Shown here: positions 1 to 6,745 of the stretch, piece after piece
Layout of the letters: every line of letters begins with the position of its first letter
How positions within the stretch are numbered: the first letter of the stretch is position 1
From: an uncultured Ruminococcus sp.
GTDB lineage: Bacteria > Bacillota > Clostridia > Oscillospirales > CAG-272
NCBI GenBank assembly: GCA_902766575.1
Contig: CACXED010000112.1
Span: forward strand, 1 to 10,987
Length of the DNA: 10,987 nucleotides
Direction: 5' to 3'
Notes under the pieces: model-generated
Databases searched by the model: none
The model's input: only the letters and a program-made list of their open reading frames with translations
What the model was told of the DNA's origin: nothing
Program-made: the position numbers and the translations under genes

Positions 1-292
1 CGTTCTCGCTTCTCTTGACGCGCTCGACCTCGTCGACCTGACGCTCGATCGGCATATTCTTGTGAATGACGCCGACGCCGCCTTCACGGGCCATAGCGAT
101 GGCGAGCCGGGACTCGGTGACGGTGTCCATAGCCGCGCTCATCAGCGGGATGTTGAGCTTGATGGACTTGGTAAGCTGAGTCTCGAGGTTGATCATGTTG
201 GGAGTGACGTCGCTTCTCGCGGGGACGAGAAGAACGTCGTCGAAGGTGAGGGCTTCTTTGAGAAATTTCTCGGACGGGTTCGGATTCACCAT
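1..292 (-). CDS. guaB: IMP dehydrogenase, N-terminal part (cut by window edge)
   Basis: This gene encodes the enzyme that oxidises IMP to XMP with NAD+, the committed step of GMP synthesis in the cytoplasm. About 97 residues are visible and match the family N-terminus: the EALTFDDVLLVPA segment near residues 12-24, then the first barrel strand with NIPLMSAAMDTVTE near residues 46-59, and REGGVGVIHKNM near residues 69-80. The CBS domains and the catalytic cysteine loop lie beyond the left edge. The ATG at 292 is preceded by AGGAG with 8 bases spacing. The transcript starts from a consensus promoter at 350-378, which leaves a leader of only about 50 bases, too short for a purine riboswitch. It is divergent from the TIM-barrel gene that begins at 560. 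The identification is secure; the symbol rests on protein similarity recalled from memory. Confidence 0.95.
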   Translation of the reverse strand, partial: MVNPNPSEKFLKEALTFDDVLLVPARSDVTPNMINLETQLTKSIKLNIPLMSAAMDTVTESRLAIAMAREGGVGVIHKNMPIERQVDEVERVKRSEN

Positions 293-349
293 AATTAGAT
301 CTCCTTTTTATTCATTATTGTTTTGCTTGAATGTAAATATTATTACTCT

Positions 350-378
350 ATTATACAACAAAAGTCCGGAATTGTCAA
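350..378 (-). promoter_or_regulatory. sigma-A promoter of guaB
   Basis: On the minus strand a perfect TTGACA (373-378) and a perfect TATAAT (350-355) are separated by exactly 17 bases. The predicted transcript start is near 343, about 50 bases before the guaB ATG. Confidence 0.85.
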
Positions 379-488
379 GACAGCAGACTTCAGCATCCTG
401 CATACAAATAAAACGACATTTTTGGATACATTGACAATGTGCAAAAAAGCTAAGCTGTATACAAATCCTCTAATTCGGAAAAAAGAGC

Positions 489-517
489 TTGATTATTTCG
501 CGCTTGTATGTTATAAT
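489..517 (+). promoter_or_regulatory. promoter of the TIM-barrel epimerase gene
   Basis: TTGATT (489-494) and TATAAT (512-517) have a 17-base spacer. A TG at 509-510 adds an extended -10 element. The predicted start near 524 gives a leader of about 36 bases before the ATG at 560. Confidence 0.75.
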
Positions 518-559
518 TGTTGCAGAAAAGCAGCTCCGGCTGCGAAAGGATGGATGAAT

Positions 560-1348
560 ATGATATTTGCTTGCTGCATAGGGCTCGAGTCGCCGGATCG
601 GCTCGGGATCCTTAAAAAGCACGGCTACGCGGCTTACGAGACCGGATTTTCCGCGCTCACCAACGCGCCGGAAGAAAAGATAGCCGCCCTTGCCGATAAG
701 GCCCGCGAGCTCGGCATGACCTGCGTTTCACACAACGGAATGTTCCCGTCGGATATGCCGCTGCTCGGCGGCAGAGAGATCTACCCGCGCGTTGAGGATT
801 ATCTCGAAAGAACCATCGAAAAGGCGAGACCGCTCGGCTCGCCGACCATCGTGCTCGGCAGCGGAAAGGCGCGCGAGATACCCGAGGGAATGTCCCGCGA
901 GGAAGCCAAGGAGCGCTTTGAAGCGCTGCTTTGCGACGTCGTAGCGCCCTTTGCAAAACGTAACGGCGTGGTCGTGGCGATTGAGGAGCTGAGACGCGAG
1001 GAGTGCAATTTCATCAATAACTGCCGCGAGGCGATGGAGATCGTCCGCGACGTCAGCCGACCCGAGATCCAGCTGCTCGTCGACTATTATCACTCGACGC
1101 TCGGCGGAGACAAGCTGACCGACATCGTCGGCTTCGGCAGCGCGATCAGACACGTTCACATCGCAAGTCCGAAGAATCAGCGCCGCTTTCCGAACATCGA
1201 CGACGTGGGCGACTGCAGGAGCTTTTTCTCGGCGCTCAGAGCGGCGGGCTACAGCGGCGCGGTTTCGCTTGAAGGCAGCGACGGAGGAAATTTTGAATCC
1301 GCAGCGGCAGAAGCCATCTCGGTCATGAAGGAAGCGCTGCTGAGATAG
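560..1348 (+). CDS. sugar phosphate isomerase/epimerase-like TIM-barrel protein
   Basis: The product is a 262-residue protein of the xylose isomerase-like TIM-barrel family (AP endonuclease family 2 fold). Members isomerise or epimerise sugars and related polyols using a divalent metal; the substrate here cannot be told. The expected metal-site residues all appear to be present: E142 in VAIEEL with E148 and N150 following, D175 and H178 in LLVDYYH, H200 in HVHIAS, and E238 in SLEG. The spacing resembles D-tagatose 3-epimerase/hydroxypyruvate isomerase relatives. No signal peptide is seen, so it is probably cytoplasmic. The frame is open upstream to 323, but the AAAGGA at 545-550 lies 9 bases before the ATG at 560, which I prefer over the in-frame ATG at 554 (only 3 bases away). 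It appears monocistronic, between its own promoter and a terminator shared with the convergent CARF gene. Confidence 0.85.
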   Translation: MIFACCIGLESPDRLGILKKHGYAAYETGFSALTNAPEEKIAALADKARELGMTCVSHNGMFPSDMPLLGGREIYPRVEDYLERTIEKARPLGSPTIVLGSGKAREIPEGMSREEAKERFEALLCDVVAPFAKRNGVVVAIEELRREECNFINNCREAMEIVRDVSRPEIQLLVDYYHSTLGGDKLTDIVGFGSAIRHVHIASPKNQRRFPNIDDVGDCRSFFSALRAAGYSGAVSLEGSDGGNFESAAAEAISVMKEALLR

Positions 1349-1363
1349 CTCGGATAGTTTCAA

Positions 1364-1400
1364 AAAAGCGGAGAACATTCGGTCCTCCGCTTTTCTTTTT
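1364..1400. terminator. bidirectional intrinsic terminator between convergent genes
   Basis: A 10-bp stem pairs AAAAGCGGAG (1364-1373) with CTCCGCTTTT (1385-1394) around an 11-base loop. On the plus strand a T-rich tail runs through 1400. Read on the minus strand, the A run at 1362-1367 supplies a T tail after the stem, so it can also end the CARF gene transcript, whose stop codon is at 1400-1402. Confidence 0.85.
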
Positions 1401-2602
1401 CAGAGTCTCGCCGCCGCTGTCAGCTTTTTGGCAAGGCGGTCGTTGACCAGATCGTAGTTGTCGATCACCGTGACATTCATATCCGCCGCTCTCTGGCAGA
1501 AAAACGGGTCGCGATTTCTGACCTCCGCCATAGTGACGAGCACCGCCCGACCGTTCTCGCCGCCGAATCTTCCCGCAAGCGTCTTTATCTCGTTGAGCGC
1601 AACGACGCTCGGAGTCCCGGATTTGCAGGAAACGAACACCGGCACCTGCCCGCGCACGAGCATGACGTCGATCTCGTTGATTGTGTTGATTTTGGCGCTG
1701 AGGTCGCCGTCCCAGTCAACGACTACGCTGAGCTGGACGTCGTCGAACTCGCCGCTCTGCATCGCCGTGGCGTAGACGTAGAGCTCGAGACAGATGCCCG
1801 TGTCGATGAGGCAGCTGCGCATCAGCTCGCTTTTGTAGCGGAAGCTGACCCGCCCGTTCTCAAATCTGAGATCGAGGATTATTCCCGCGTTGGCAAGCTC
1901 GCACATGATCAGCGTGTCGCAGTTGACAAGCTTATCGCCCGAATAGATTACCGTCTGCGCGCTGACCTCCAGAGAATCCGAATCGGACGGGCGCTTTGAC
2001 ACCTGCTGCAAAAACGAGACCAGCCGGTGCCATGTATGGTGCTTTTCCTTGAATATCTCCCAGACCTTGAAGATATCCTCCGATGTCTCGCTGTCGAGCG
2101 ACTCGAGGTTCAGATGCCCGTGCTCCTTGATGTCTCCTCCGGCGAGCTTCAAAAAGGCTCCGACCGAAAAGTGCGGAGAGGAGACCAGCGTCTCGGCGCA
2201 GGGGCAGTTATAGATATCCCGGTAGCGGTATTCGTACCGGTCGTAGCGCATCAGAGGAACGCCCAGCTCCTTTGCTATCATACCGACCGCCACGAGCGCT
2301 ACCTCGCTTCCGCCGGTCAGGTCGATCACAAGCCCGGGGAACAGCTCGCAGATGTGCTTGAGCTCGTCGATTATCGCGTTCAGCGACAGCATATCGGTCG
2401 AGTAGAAAAAGCATTTTGTCTCGAGTCCCAGCGAGCGCAGACAGGCTATCAGACTGTTTTTGATCCGCTTTGACTTGAGCTTCCGCGTACCGATGTAGAC
2501 GACGTTCTTCGGCCGGAACTCGGTGATCGCAAGGACGTTGTATATCTGTTCATCGTCGTAGATCTCGACGATGGTTTCTGGTAAATTTACTTCCGGTTCC
2601 AT
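1400..2602 (-). CDS. CARF-domain DUF1887 nuclease, Card1/Can2-like
   Basis: The product is a 400-residue protein with the layout of DUF1887 proteins such as Card1 and Can2. In that family an N-terminal CARF domain binds cyclic oligoadenylate made by type III CRISPR complexes and switches on a C-terminal PD-(D/E)XK nuclease that cuts DNA and/or RNA. The CARF region covers about residues 1-145, with a glycine-rich ligand loop DLTGGSE at 94-100. A middle region of about residues 175-260 looks like a helical or winged-helix linker. The nuclease region, about 265-390, shows GICLELYVYA (E273), NEIDVML (E310, D312) and VFVSCKSG (K327). The position expected for the acidic residue of the (D/E)XK signature is S325 here. 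No signal peptide or membrane segment is seen. The ATG at 2602 has AGGAG about 8 bases upstream and its own promoter at 2627-2655. No cas gene or array is nearby, so the activator is unknown. Family assignment is firm; activity is inferred. Confidence 0.82.
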   Translation of the reverse strand: MEPEVNLPETIVEIYDDEQIYNVLAITEFRPKNVVYIGTRKLKSKRIKNSLIACLRSLGLETKCFFYSTDMLSLNAIIDELKHICELFPGLVIDLTGGSEVALVAVGMIAKELGVPLMRYDRYEYRYRDIYNCPCAETLVSSPHFSVGAFLKLAGGDIKEHGHLNLESLDSETSEDIFKVWEIFKEKHHTWHRLVSFLQQVSKRPSDSDSLEVSAQTVIYSGDKLVNCDTLIMCELANAGIILDLRFENGRVSFRYKSELMRSCLIDTGICLELYVYATAMQSGEFDDVQLSVVVDWDGDLSAKINTINEIDVMLVRGQVPVFVSCKSGTPSVVALNEIKTLAGRFGGENGRAVLVTMAEVRNRDPFFCQRAADMNVTVIDNYDLVNDRLAKKLTAAARL

Positions 2603-2626
2603 TTCGCATCTCCTATCTGTTAGTCC

Positions 2627-2655
2627 ATTCTATCACAAAATATTGAACATTTCAA
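2627..2655 (-). promoter_or_regulatory. promoter of the CARF nuclease gene
   Basis: On the minus strand TTGAAA (2650-2655) and TAGAAT (2627-2632) are 17 bases apart. The predicted start near 2620 gives a short leader of about 18 bases that holds the ribosome binding site. It sits back to back with the pcrA promoter, about 40 bases away. Confidence 0.65.
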
Positions 2656-2694
2656 GCAGGGATCGGGAAAAAAACTTAAAATTCGGTTTTTCAC

Positions 2695-2723
2695 TTGCAA
2701 AAAACCGCCGGATGGTGTATAAT
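2695..2723 (+). promoter_or_regulatory. promoter of the pcrA-nitroreductase operon
   Basis: TTGCAA (2695-2700) and a perfect TATAAT (2718-2723) are separated by 17 bases. The predicted start near 2730 leaves a leader of about 140 bases before the pcrA ATG, long for an unregulated gene, and this leader contains the hairpin at 2773-2817. Confidence 0.72.
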
Positions 2724-2772
2724 TATATTGTATCTATCAATTCAAGTCAGGAATAAGCTGAACAAATCGGGG

Positions 2773-2817
2773 TTTCGCAGAAAAAAGGCTTGAATCTATA
2801 GGCTTTTTTCTGCGAAA
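2773..2817 (+). repeat. perfect 15-bp inverted repeat (hairpin) in the pcrA leader
   Basis: TTTCGCAGAAAAAAG (2773-2787) is followed after 15 bases by its exact reverse complement (2803-2817). In RNA this is a long stem with an AU-rich middle. There is no U run directly after the stem, so it is not a classical terminator in its full form, although the T6 inside the right arm could act as a U tract if only the inner part folds. It lies between the predicted transcript start and the ribosome binding site of pcrA. Confidence 0.75.
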
Positions 2818-2868
2818 ACAACATTAAATCAGCGTTTCATTAGCATGGCACAGACAAAGGAGAACATC

Positions 2869-5238
2869 ATGAACCTCACCGAACGATACATAAATGCAAA
2901 ACGTGCGTTGTTCGAAAAACTTTACGGCTATATGAATGAAAGGCAGCGGGAGGCCGTCTTTACAGTAAACGGACCGCTGCTTGTTCTTGCCGGAGCCGGA
3001 AGCGGCAAGACCACGGTGCTCGTCAGCCGGATCGCGCATATCCTGCGATTCGGGAACGCATATTATGACGAGACTCTGCCCGCCGGGATCACCGAGGAGG
3101 ACGTCAGCCGTCTCGAATCGGCGATCGGGCTGGAGGGAGACGAGATCGCCTGCGTTCTATCCGAATATTTTCACGGCGACTGTCCTCCGTGGGCTGTGAT
3201 GGCGATAACCTTTACCAACAAGGCGGCAAAGGAGATGAAGGAGCGCATCGCGAAAACTCTCGGTGACGACGGCACATCGTCCGAGATCTGGGCGGGGACC
3301 TTCCATTCCACCTGCGTCAGGATCCTCCGGCGCTGGGGAAAGGAGATTGGCTATGCGTCCGACTTTTCGATCTACGACACCGACGATCAGAAAAAGCTCG
3401 TCACCGCCGTTCAGAAGGAGCTCGACCTTGACGACAAGATGTTCCCGGTGAGAGGAACCATGTCGGTGATCTCCCGCGCAAAGGACAGGCTCATCGCTCC
3501 GGACGAGTTTGCGGCTGAGGCGGGCTCGGATTTCAGGCTCGCAAAGATCGCGCAGGTCTACAAGATATATCAGGCGAGACTGCGCGAGGCTTCGGCGCTC
3601 GACTTTGACGATCTGATCATGCAGACGGTGATACTGCTGAATACCTGTCAAGAAGCGCGCGAGTATTATCAGAACCGCTTCAGATACGTCCTTGTCGACG
3701 AGTATCAGGACACCAACCGGGCTCAGTTCGAGCTCACCCGGCTTCTGACCGGAAAGCGGCGCAATCTGATGGTCGTCGGCGACGACGATCAGTCTATCTA
3801 CCGTTTCCGCGGCGCGACTATCGAGAACATCCTCGACTTTGACAAGGTCTATCCCGACGCCAAGGTCATAAAGCTCGAGCAGAACTACCGCTCAACCGGC
3901 AACATCCTCAAGGCGGCGAACTCGGTGATCGCCAACAACAAGGGCAGAAAGGGCAAAACCCTCTGGTGCGACAAGCCCGAGGGCGACAAGATCCGCATCA
4001 AAAAGCTCCAGAACCAGAACGAGGAAGCCAAATATATAATCAATAAGATCATCGACGGCGTTACCCGCGAAAAGCGGAAATATTCGGATTTCGCCGTGCT
4101 CTACCGCATGAACGCCCAGTCGAACTCGCTTGAGAACTACATGGCGAAGTCGGGAATACCCTACCGTATGCTCGGCGGCGTACGCTTCTACGAGCGCATG
4201 GAGATCAAGGACATCATCGCCTACCTCTGCGTGCTCGTCAATCCGAGCGACAGCGTCAGGCTCCGCAGGATAATCAATCAGCCCAAGCGCAAGATCGGCG
4301 AGACCACTATCGACGCGGTCTTTCAGCTCGCCGCGGAGGAGGGCAAGACTCCGTTCGAGATCATGGAGAACGCCGAGAGCTATGTCGCGATTCAGAAATC
4401 CGCGGCCCGGCTCGGCGACTTCGTGCAGATGATACGCGAGCTCAGATCCGCGTCAGACACTCAGCCGACCTCCGAGCTGATCAAGCTGATACTCGAAAAG
4501 ACCGGCTACGCGGAGATGCTCAAGAACTCCGGGCTTGACGGGCTCGAGCGCATCGCCAACGTCGGAGAGCTGATCTCCAACGCCGTCGCCTACGAGTCCG
4601 ACAATCCCGAGCCGACGCTTACCGGATTTTTGGAGGACGTGGCGCTCGTCAGCGACGTCGACAGCTACGACGATACCGCCGACGCCGTTGTCATGATGAC
4701 TATCCACAGCGCAAAGGGACTCGAGTTCCCGGTCGTGTTCCTGCCGGGCTTTGAGGACGGCATCTTCCCGAGCATCCAGTCGGCGAACAACGAGGAGGAT
4801 CTCGAGGAGGAGCGCAGGCTCGCCTATGTCGCCATCACCAGAGCAAGGGAGAAGCTGTTCTGCGTCCATGTCCGGGAGCGGCTGATCTTCGGAAAGACGC
4901 AGTTCAATCCGCGTTCGCGCTTCCTTGACGAGATACCCGAGGAGATCGTCGACCTCGGCTATATGCCGAGACCCGAGCCGGGAGCCGCAGCAAAGGCTCG
5001 CAGACCGGTGATCTCCAAGGAGCTGACCCGTCCCGCTTCGATAGCCGCCGACGTCGGAAAATCGTCGAGCGACGAGGTCTTTGCGGTCGGAGACAGGGTG
5101 AGGCACATCACCTTCGGAGAGGGCGAGATCGTCTCGGTCAGCCCGATGGGCTCGGACTGGATGTACGAGATAGTCTTTGAAAGCGTCGGAACCAAAAAGC
5201 TGATGGCGACCTACGCCAAGCTGAAGAAAATCAACTGA
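2869..5238 (+). CDS. pcrA: ATP-dependent 3'-5' DNA helicase PcrA (UvrD family)
   Basis: The product is a 789-residue superfamily 1A helicase that unwinds DNA in repair and replication and removes proteins from DNA. Motifs appear in order: Q motif NERQREAV (23-30), Walker A AGAGSGKTT (41-49, K47), motif Ia AITFTNKAAKEM (112-123), DExx box VDEYQDTN (276-283, D277 and E278), GDDDQSIYRFRGA just after, TIHSAKGLEF, and VAITRAREK (654-662, motif VI). A Tudor-like C-terminal domain at about 737-789 (VGDRVRHITFGEGEI) matches the RNA polymerase-binding end of PcrA. A segment of about 40 residues (64-107) is inserted between Walker A and motif Ia compared with Bacillus PcrA, which from memory is common in Clostridia. 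I chose the ATG at 2869 because AAAGGAG (2856-2862) lies 6 bases before it; an ATG at 2845 has no such site. The nitroreductase gene follows after 34 bases. Confidence 0.95.
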   Translation: MNLTERYINAKRALFEKLYGYMNERQREAVFTVNGPLLVLAGAGSGKTTVLVSRIAHILRFGNAYYDETLPAGITEEDVSRLESAIGLEGDEIACVLSEYFHGDCPPWAVMAITFTNKAAKEMKERIAKTLGDDGTSSEIWAGTFHSTCVRILRRWGKEIGYASDFSIYDTDDQKKLVTAVQKELDLDDKMFPVRGTMSVISRAKDRLIAPDEFAAEAGSDFRLAKIAQVYKIYQARLREASALDFDDLIMQTVILLNTCQEAREYYQNRFRYVLVDEYQDTNRAQFELTRLLTGKRRNLMVVGDDDQSIYRFRGATIENILDFDKVYPDAKVIKLEQNYRSTGNILKAANSVIANNKGRKGKTLWCDKPEGDKIRIKKLQNQNEEAKYIINKIIDGVTREKRKYSDFAVLYRMNAQSNSLENYMAKSGIPYRMLGGVRFYERMEIKDIIAYLCVLVNPSDSVRLRRIINQPKRKIGETTIDAVFQLAAEEGKTPFEIMENAESYVAIQKSAARLGDFVQMIRELRSASDTQPTSELIKLILEKTGYAEMLKNSGLDGLERIANVGELISNAVAYESDNPEPTLTGFLEDVALVSDVDSYDDTADAVVMMTIHSAKGLEFPVVFLPGFEDGIFPSIQSANNEEDLEEERRLAYVAITRAREKLFCVHVRERLIFGKTQFNPRSRFLDEIPEEIVDLGYMPRPEPGAAAKARRPVISKELTRPASIAADVGKSSSDEVFAVGDRVRHITFGEGEIVSVSPMGSDWMYEIVFESVGTKKLMATYAKLKKIN

Positions 5239-5272
5239 GATATTGAAATATTTCGGAAGGGAAGTATTGATC

Positions 5273-5839
5273 ATGCTCCGCGATGTATTTTTAGAAAACC
5301 GCACCTGCCGCACCTTTGACGAGTCCCGCAAAGTGACCCGCGAGGAGCTCCTCGAAATGGTGGAGCTCGCGCGTCTTTCGCCGTCGACCGCGAACGTACA
5401 GCCGCTCTGCTACAAGCTCGTGACCGGCGAGGATGTGAAGAAGATCCAGCCGCTGACAAAATGGGGAGGAGCGCTCCCCGAGCTTCATCTCCCGCCGGAG
5501 GGACACAGACCGACCGCCTTCATCATCATCTGCCAGGACGCCAAGAAGTTCGGCGATCCGGCGAAATTCCAGCGGGACGTCGGGATCTGCGCGCTCGCGA
5601 TCTCACTCGGAGCGAACGAAAAAGGGCTCGCCTGCTGTCTGATCGGAGCTTTTGACAAGGCAAAGCTCCAGGAAGCGGCGGGACTGCCCGAGGGCGTGGA
5701 GCCTCAGCTCGTGATCGGCATCGGAAAGCCGGACGAGGAGCGCCGCGTTACCGAGGTCAGGGACGGCTCTACGAAATATTACCGTGAAAACGGCGTGCAT
5801 CTCGTTCCCAAGCGCGGAATGGACGATATAATAATCTGA
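5273..5839 (+). CDS. nitroreductase family flavoprotein
   Basis: The product is a 188-residue FMN-dependent oxidoreductase of the nitroreductase superfamily, whose members reduce nitro compounds, quinones, flavins or other electron acceptors with NAD(P)H. Family features are the N-terminal flavin-phosphate arginines in NRTCRTF (R10, R13), the SPSTANVQP segment (36-44), the DVGICALAISLGANEKGLACCLIG helix-loop at about 102-125, and the IGIGKPDEER strand (148-157). The physiological substrate cannot be told. The ATG at 5273 is preceded by AGGGAAG with 8 bases spacing; a TTG at 5243 in the same frame has no good ribosome binding site. It lies 34 bases behind pcrA on the same strand with no promoter between them, so it is probably co-transcribed. 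A strong hairpin follows the stop codon. A link to DNA repair is not implied by the sequence. Confidence 0.88.
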   Translation: MLRDVFLENRTCRTFDESRKVTREELLEMVELARLSPSTANVQPLCYKLVTGEDVKKIQPLTKWGGALPELHLPPEGHRPTAFIIICQDAKKFGDPAKFQRDVGICALAISLGANEKGLACCLIGAFDKAKLQEAAGLPEGVEPQLVIGIGKPDEERRVTEVRDGSTKYYRENGVHLVPKRGMDDIII

Positions 5840-5844
5840 TAAAA

Positions 5845-5876
5845 ACGCCCGAGGGAAGCAGAGCTTCTTCGGGCGT
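5845..5876. terminator. intrinsic terminator between convergent genes
   Basis: ACGCCCGA (5845-5852) pairs with TCGGGCGT (5869-5876), and an inner GAAGC/GCTTC stem closes a three-base loop. The plus-strand tail is short (CTTTG). On the minus strand the A run at 5841-5845 gives TTTTT after the stem, so it works better for the SLOG gene, but it probably ends both transcripts. Confidence 0.78.
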
Positions 5877-5984
5877 CTTTGATTGACAGCGCTTTCTGCA
5901 AAAGCGCATGGATCGTCGTGAGCATGAATCGAACGGCATGGAGACAGCAGTAAATCGAATTGAAATGCTACGCTCAGGCGCGGC

Positions 5985-6497
5985 TCACTCAAAGTCGAAC
6001 TCGTTGTCGTCCGGCGGACGGAGCGCGAGATTTATGATCCTGCGGTCGTTTTTCATCGCGTAATCGACCGTGTAGGCGGTTCCGCCGTCGGTCTCCTCGA
6101 GCCAGCAGATGCAATAGCCGCTCCGGTCGACCATATAGCGATTCCTGCGGTGCATACAGCCGGAGTAGAAATGCTCGGACAGACATACCGAATCGTCAGC
6201 CTGATCGAGCAGATAACGGTATCTCTCCCGGTCGGCGCGGCTGAAGGAGCAGTCCTGATCATGGCAGGGAATGACAATATAGAGCTTGACCGACGGATTT
6301 CCGCGTCTGACGTCGATCACCGCCTGCTCGGCGAGCATATCGAAGCCGATCGCGCCTCCGGCATAAAAGGTCGTGATCCCATGGCTGACCAGCCAGCGTA
6401 TCTCAAGGTCGAGCGCCTTTTTGATCGCGCCGATCTTTTTCTCCTCAAGTATCCTGTGTCCCGTAAAGCAGCAGGATCGTTCTATATCGTAAAACAA
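5985..6497 (-). CDS. SLOG-fold protein, YpsA/DUF1273-like
   Basis: The product is a 170-residue protein of the SLOG (SMF/DprA-LOG) superfamily, closest in style to YpsA/DUF1273. SLOG domains have a Rossmann-like fold that binds nucleotides or nucleotide-derived ligands; YpsA-type proteins have been linked to cell division and stress in Bacillus and Staphylococcus, but no reaction is firmly known. Visible motifs are CCFTGHR (9-15), GGAIGFDMLAE (47-57), HRRNRYMVDRS (116-126) and GGTAYTV (138-144), the usual ligand-site blocks. There is no membrane segment. The start is read as TTG at 6497: the in-frame ATG at 6512 overlaps the GGGAGGA itself, which lies 7 bases before the TTG, and family members start shortly before the CCFTGHR block. 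It has its own promoter and converges on the nitroreductase gene. Confidence 0.85.
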   Translation of the reverse strand: MFYDIERSCCFTGHRILEEKKIGAIKKALDLEIRWLVSHGITTFYAGGAIGFDMLAEQAVIDVRRGNPSVKLYIVIPCHDQDCSFSRADRERYRYLLDQADDSVCLSEHFYSGCMHRRNRYMVDRSGYCICWLEETDGGTAYTVDYAMKNDRRIINLALRPPDDNEFDFE

Positions 6498-6503
6498 GTC
6501 GGT

Positions 6504-6510
6504 TCCTCCC
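6504..6510 (-). promoter_or_regulatory. ribosome binding site that decides a TTG start
   Basis: GGGAGGA on the minus strand lies 7 bases upstream of TTG (6495-6497). It overlaps the alternative ATG (6510-6512), so that ATG cannot use it and has no other good site in the short leader. Confidence 0.7.
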
Positions 6511-6527
6511 ATGCGGTTTATGTAACT

Positions 6528-6556
6528 ATTATATCACATTTTTTCGGGTTTGTAAA
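6528..6556 (-). promoter_or_regulatory. promoter of the SLOG gene
   Basis: On the minus strand TTTACA (6551-6556) and a perfect TATAAT (6528-6533) are 17 bases apart, with a TG one base before the -10 box (extended -10). The transcript start is predicted near 6521, giving a very short leader. Confidence 0.78.
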
Positions 6557-6680
6557 GTGATTTCCGGCGATACTGACGTCATTTGGGAAAAAATATAGCG
6601 CCGGAGCGGCTGAATTCGGTCGTGAACAGCGGAGCGGAGCATTTTTTTGAAATTTCGGCAAGAAAAAATTCAAAACCCCC

Positions 6681-6709
6681 TTGACAAACGCGATCTGATA
6701 TGGTATAAT
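6681..6709 (+). promoter_or_regulatory. promoter of tRNA-Leu(CAG)
   Basis: Perfect TTGACA (6681-6686) and perfect TATAAT (6704-6709) are separated by 17 bases. An A/T-rich stretch and CAAAACCCCC lie directly upstream, nearly identical to the element before the other tRNA-Leu promoter at 9255-9283. Confidence 0.9.
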
Positions 6710-6745
6710 ATTTAACGTTGAGAGCAAAAGCGCTCAACGACATAA

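Noticed and set aside
323..559. N-terminal extension of the epimerase back to 323
   Set aside because: It crosses the gene's own promoter and an A/T-rich intergenic region, and the extra residues do not resemble the family; the ribosome binding site supports 560.
293..559. A purine riboswitch controlling guaB
   Set aside because: The consensus promoter leaves a leader of only about 50 bases, with no aptamer-like structure.
728..1378. 216-codon open frame on the minus strand opposite the epimerase gene
   Set aside because: It is a shadow of a well-conserved plus-strand gene; its translation has no recognisable domain, and no ribosome binding site or promoter was noted.
2643..2655. A LexA (SOS) box before pcrA from the GAAC at 2645-2648
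   Set aside because: The second half-site GTTC is missing; only GAAC-ATTTCAAG is present.
1349..2868. CRISPR repeats or cas genes beside the CARF nuclease
   Set aside because: No regularly spaced direct repeats and no Cas-like protein are seen on either strand in the window.
4453..5331. 292-codon open frame on the minus strand opposite the end of pcrA
   Set aside because: It overlaps the conserved helicase motifs and the nitroreductase start; the translation is Arg/Asp/Leu-rich shadow sequence with no domain.
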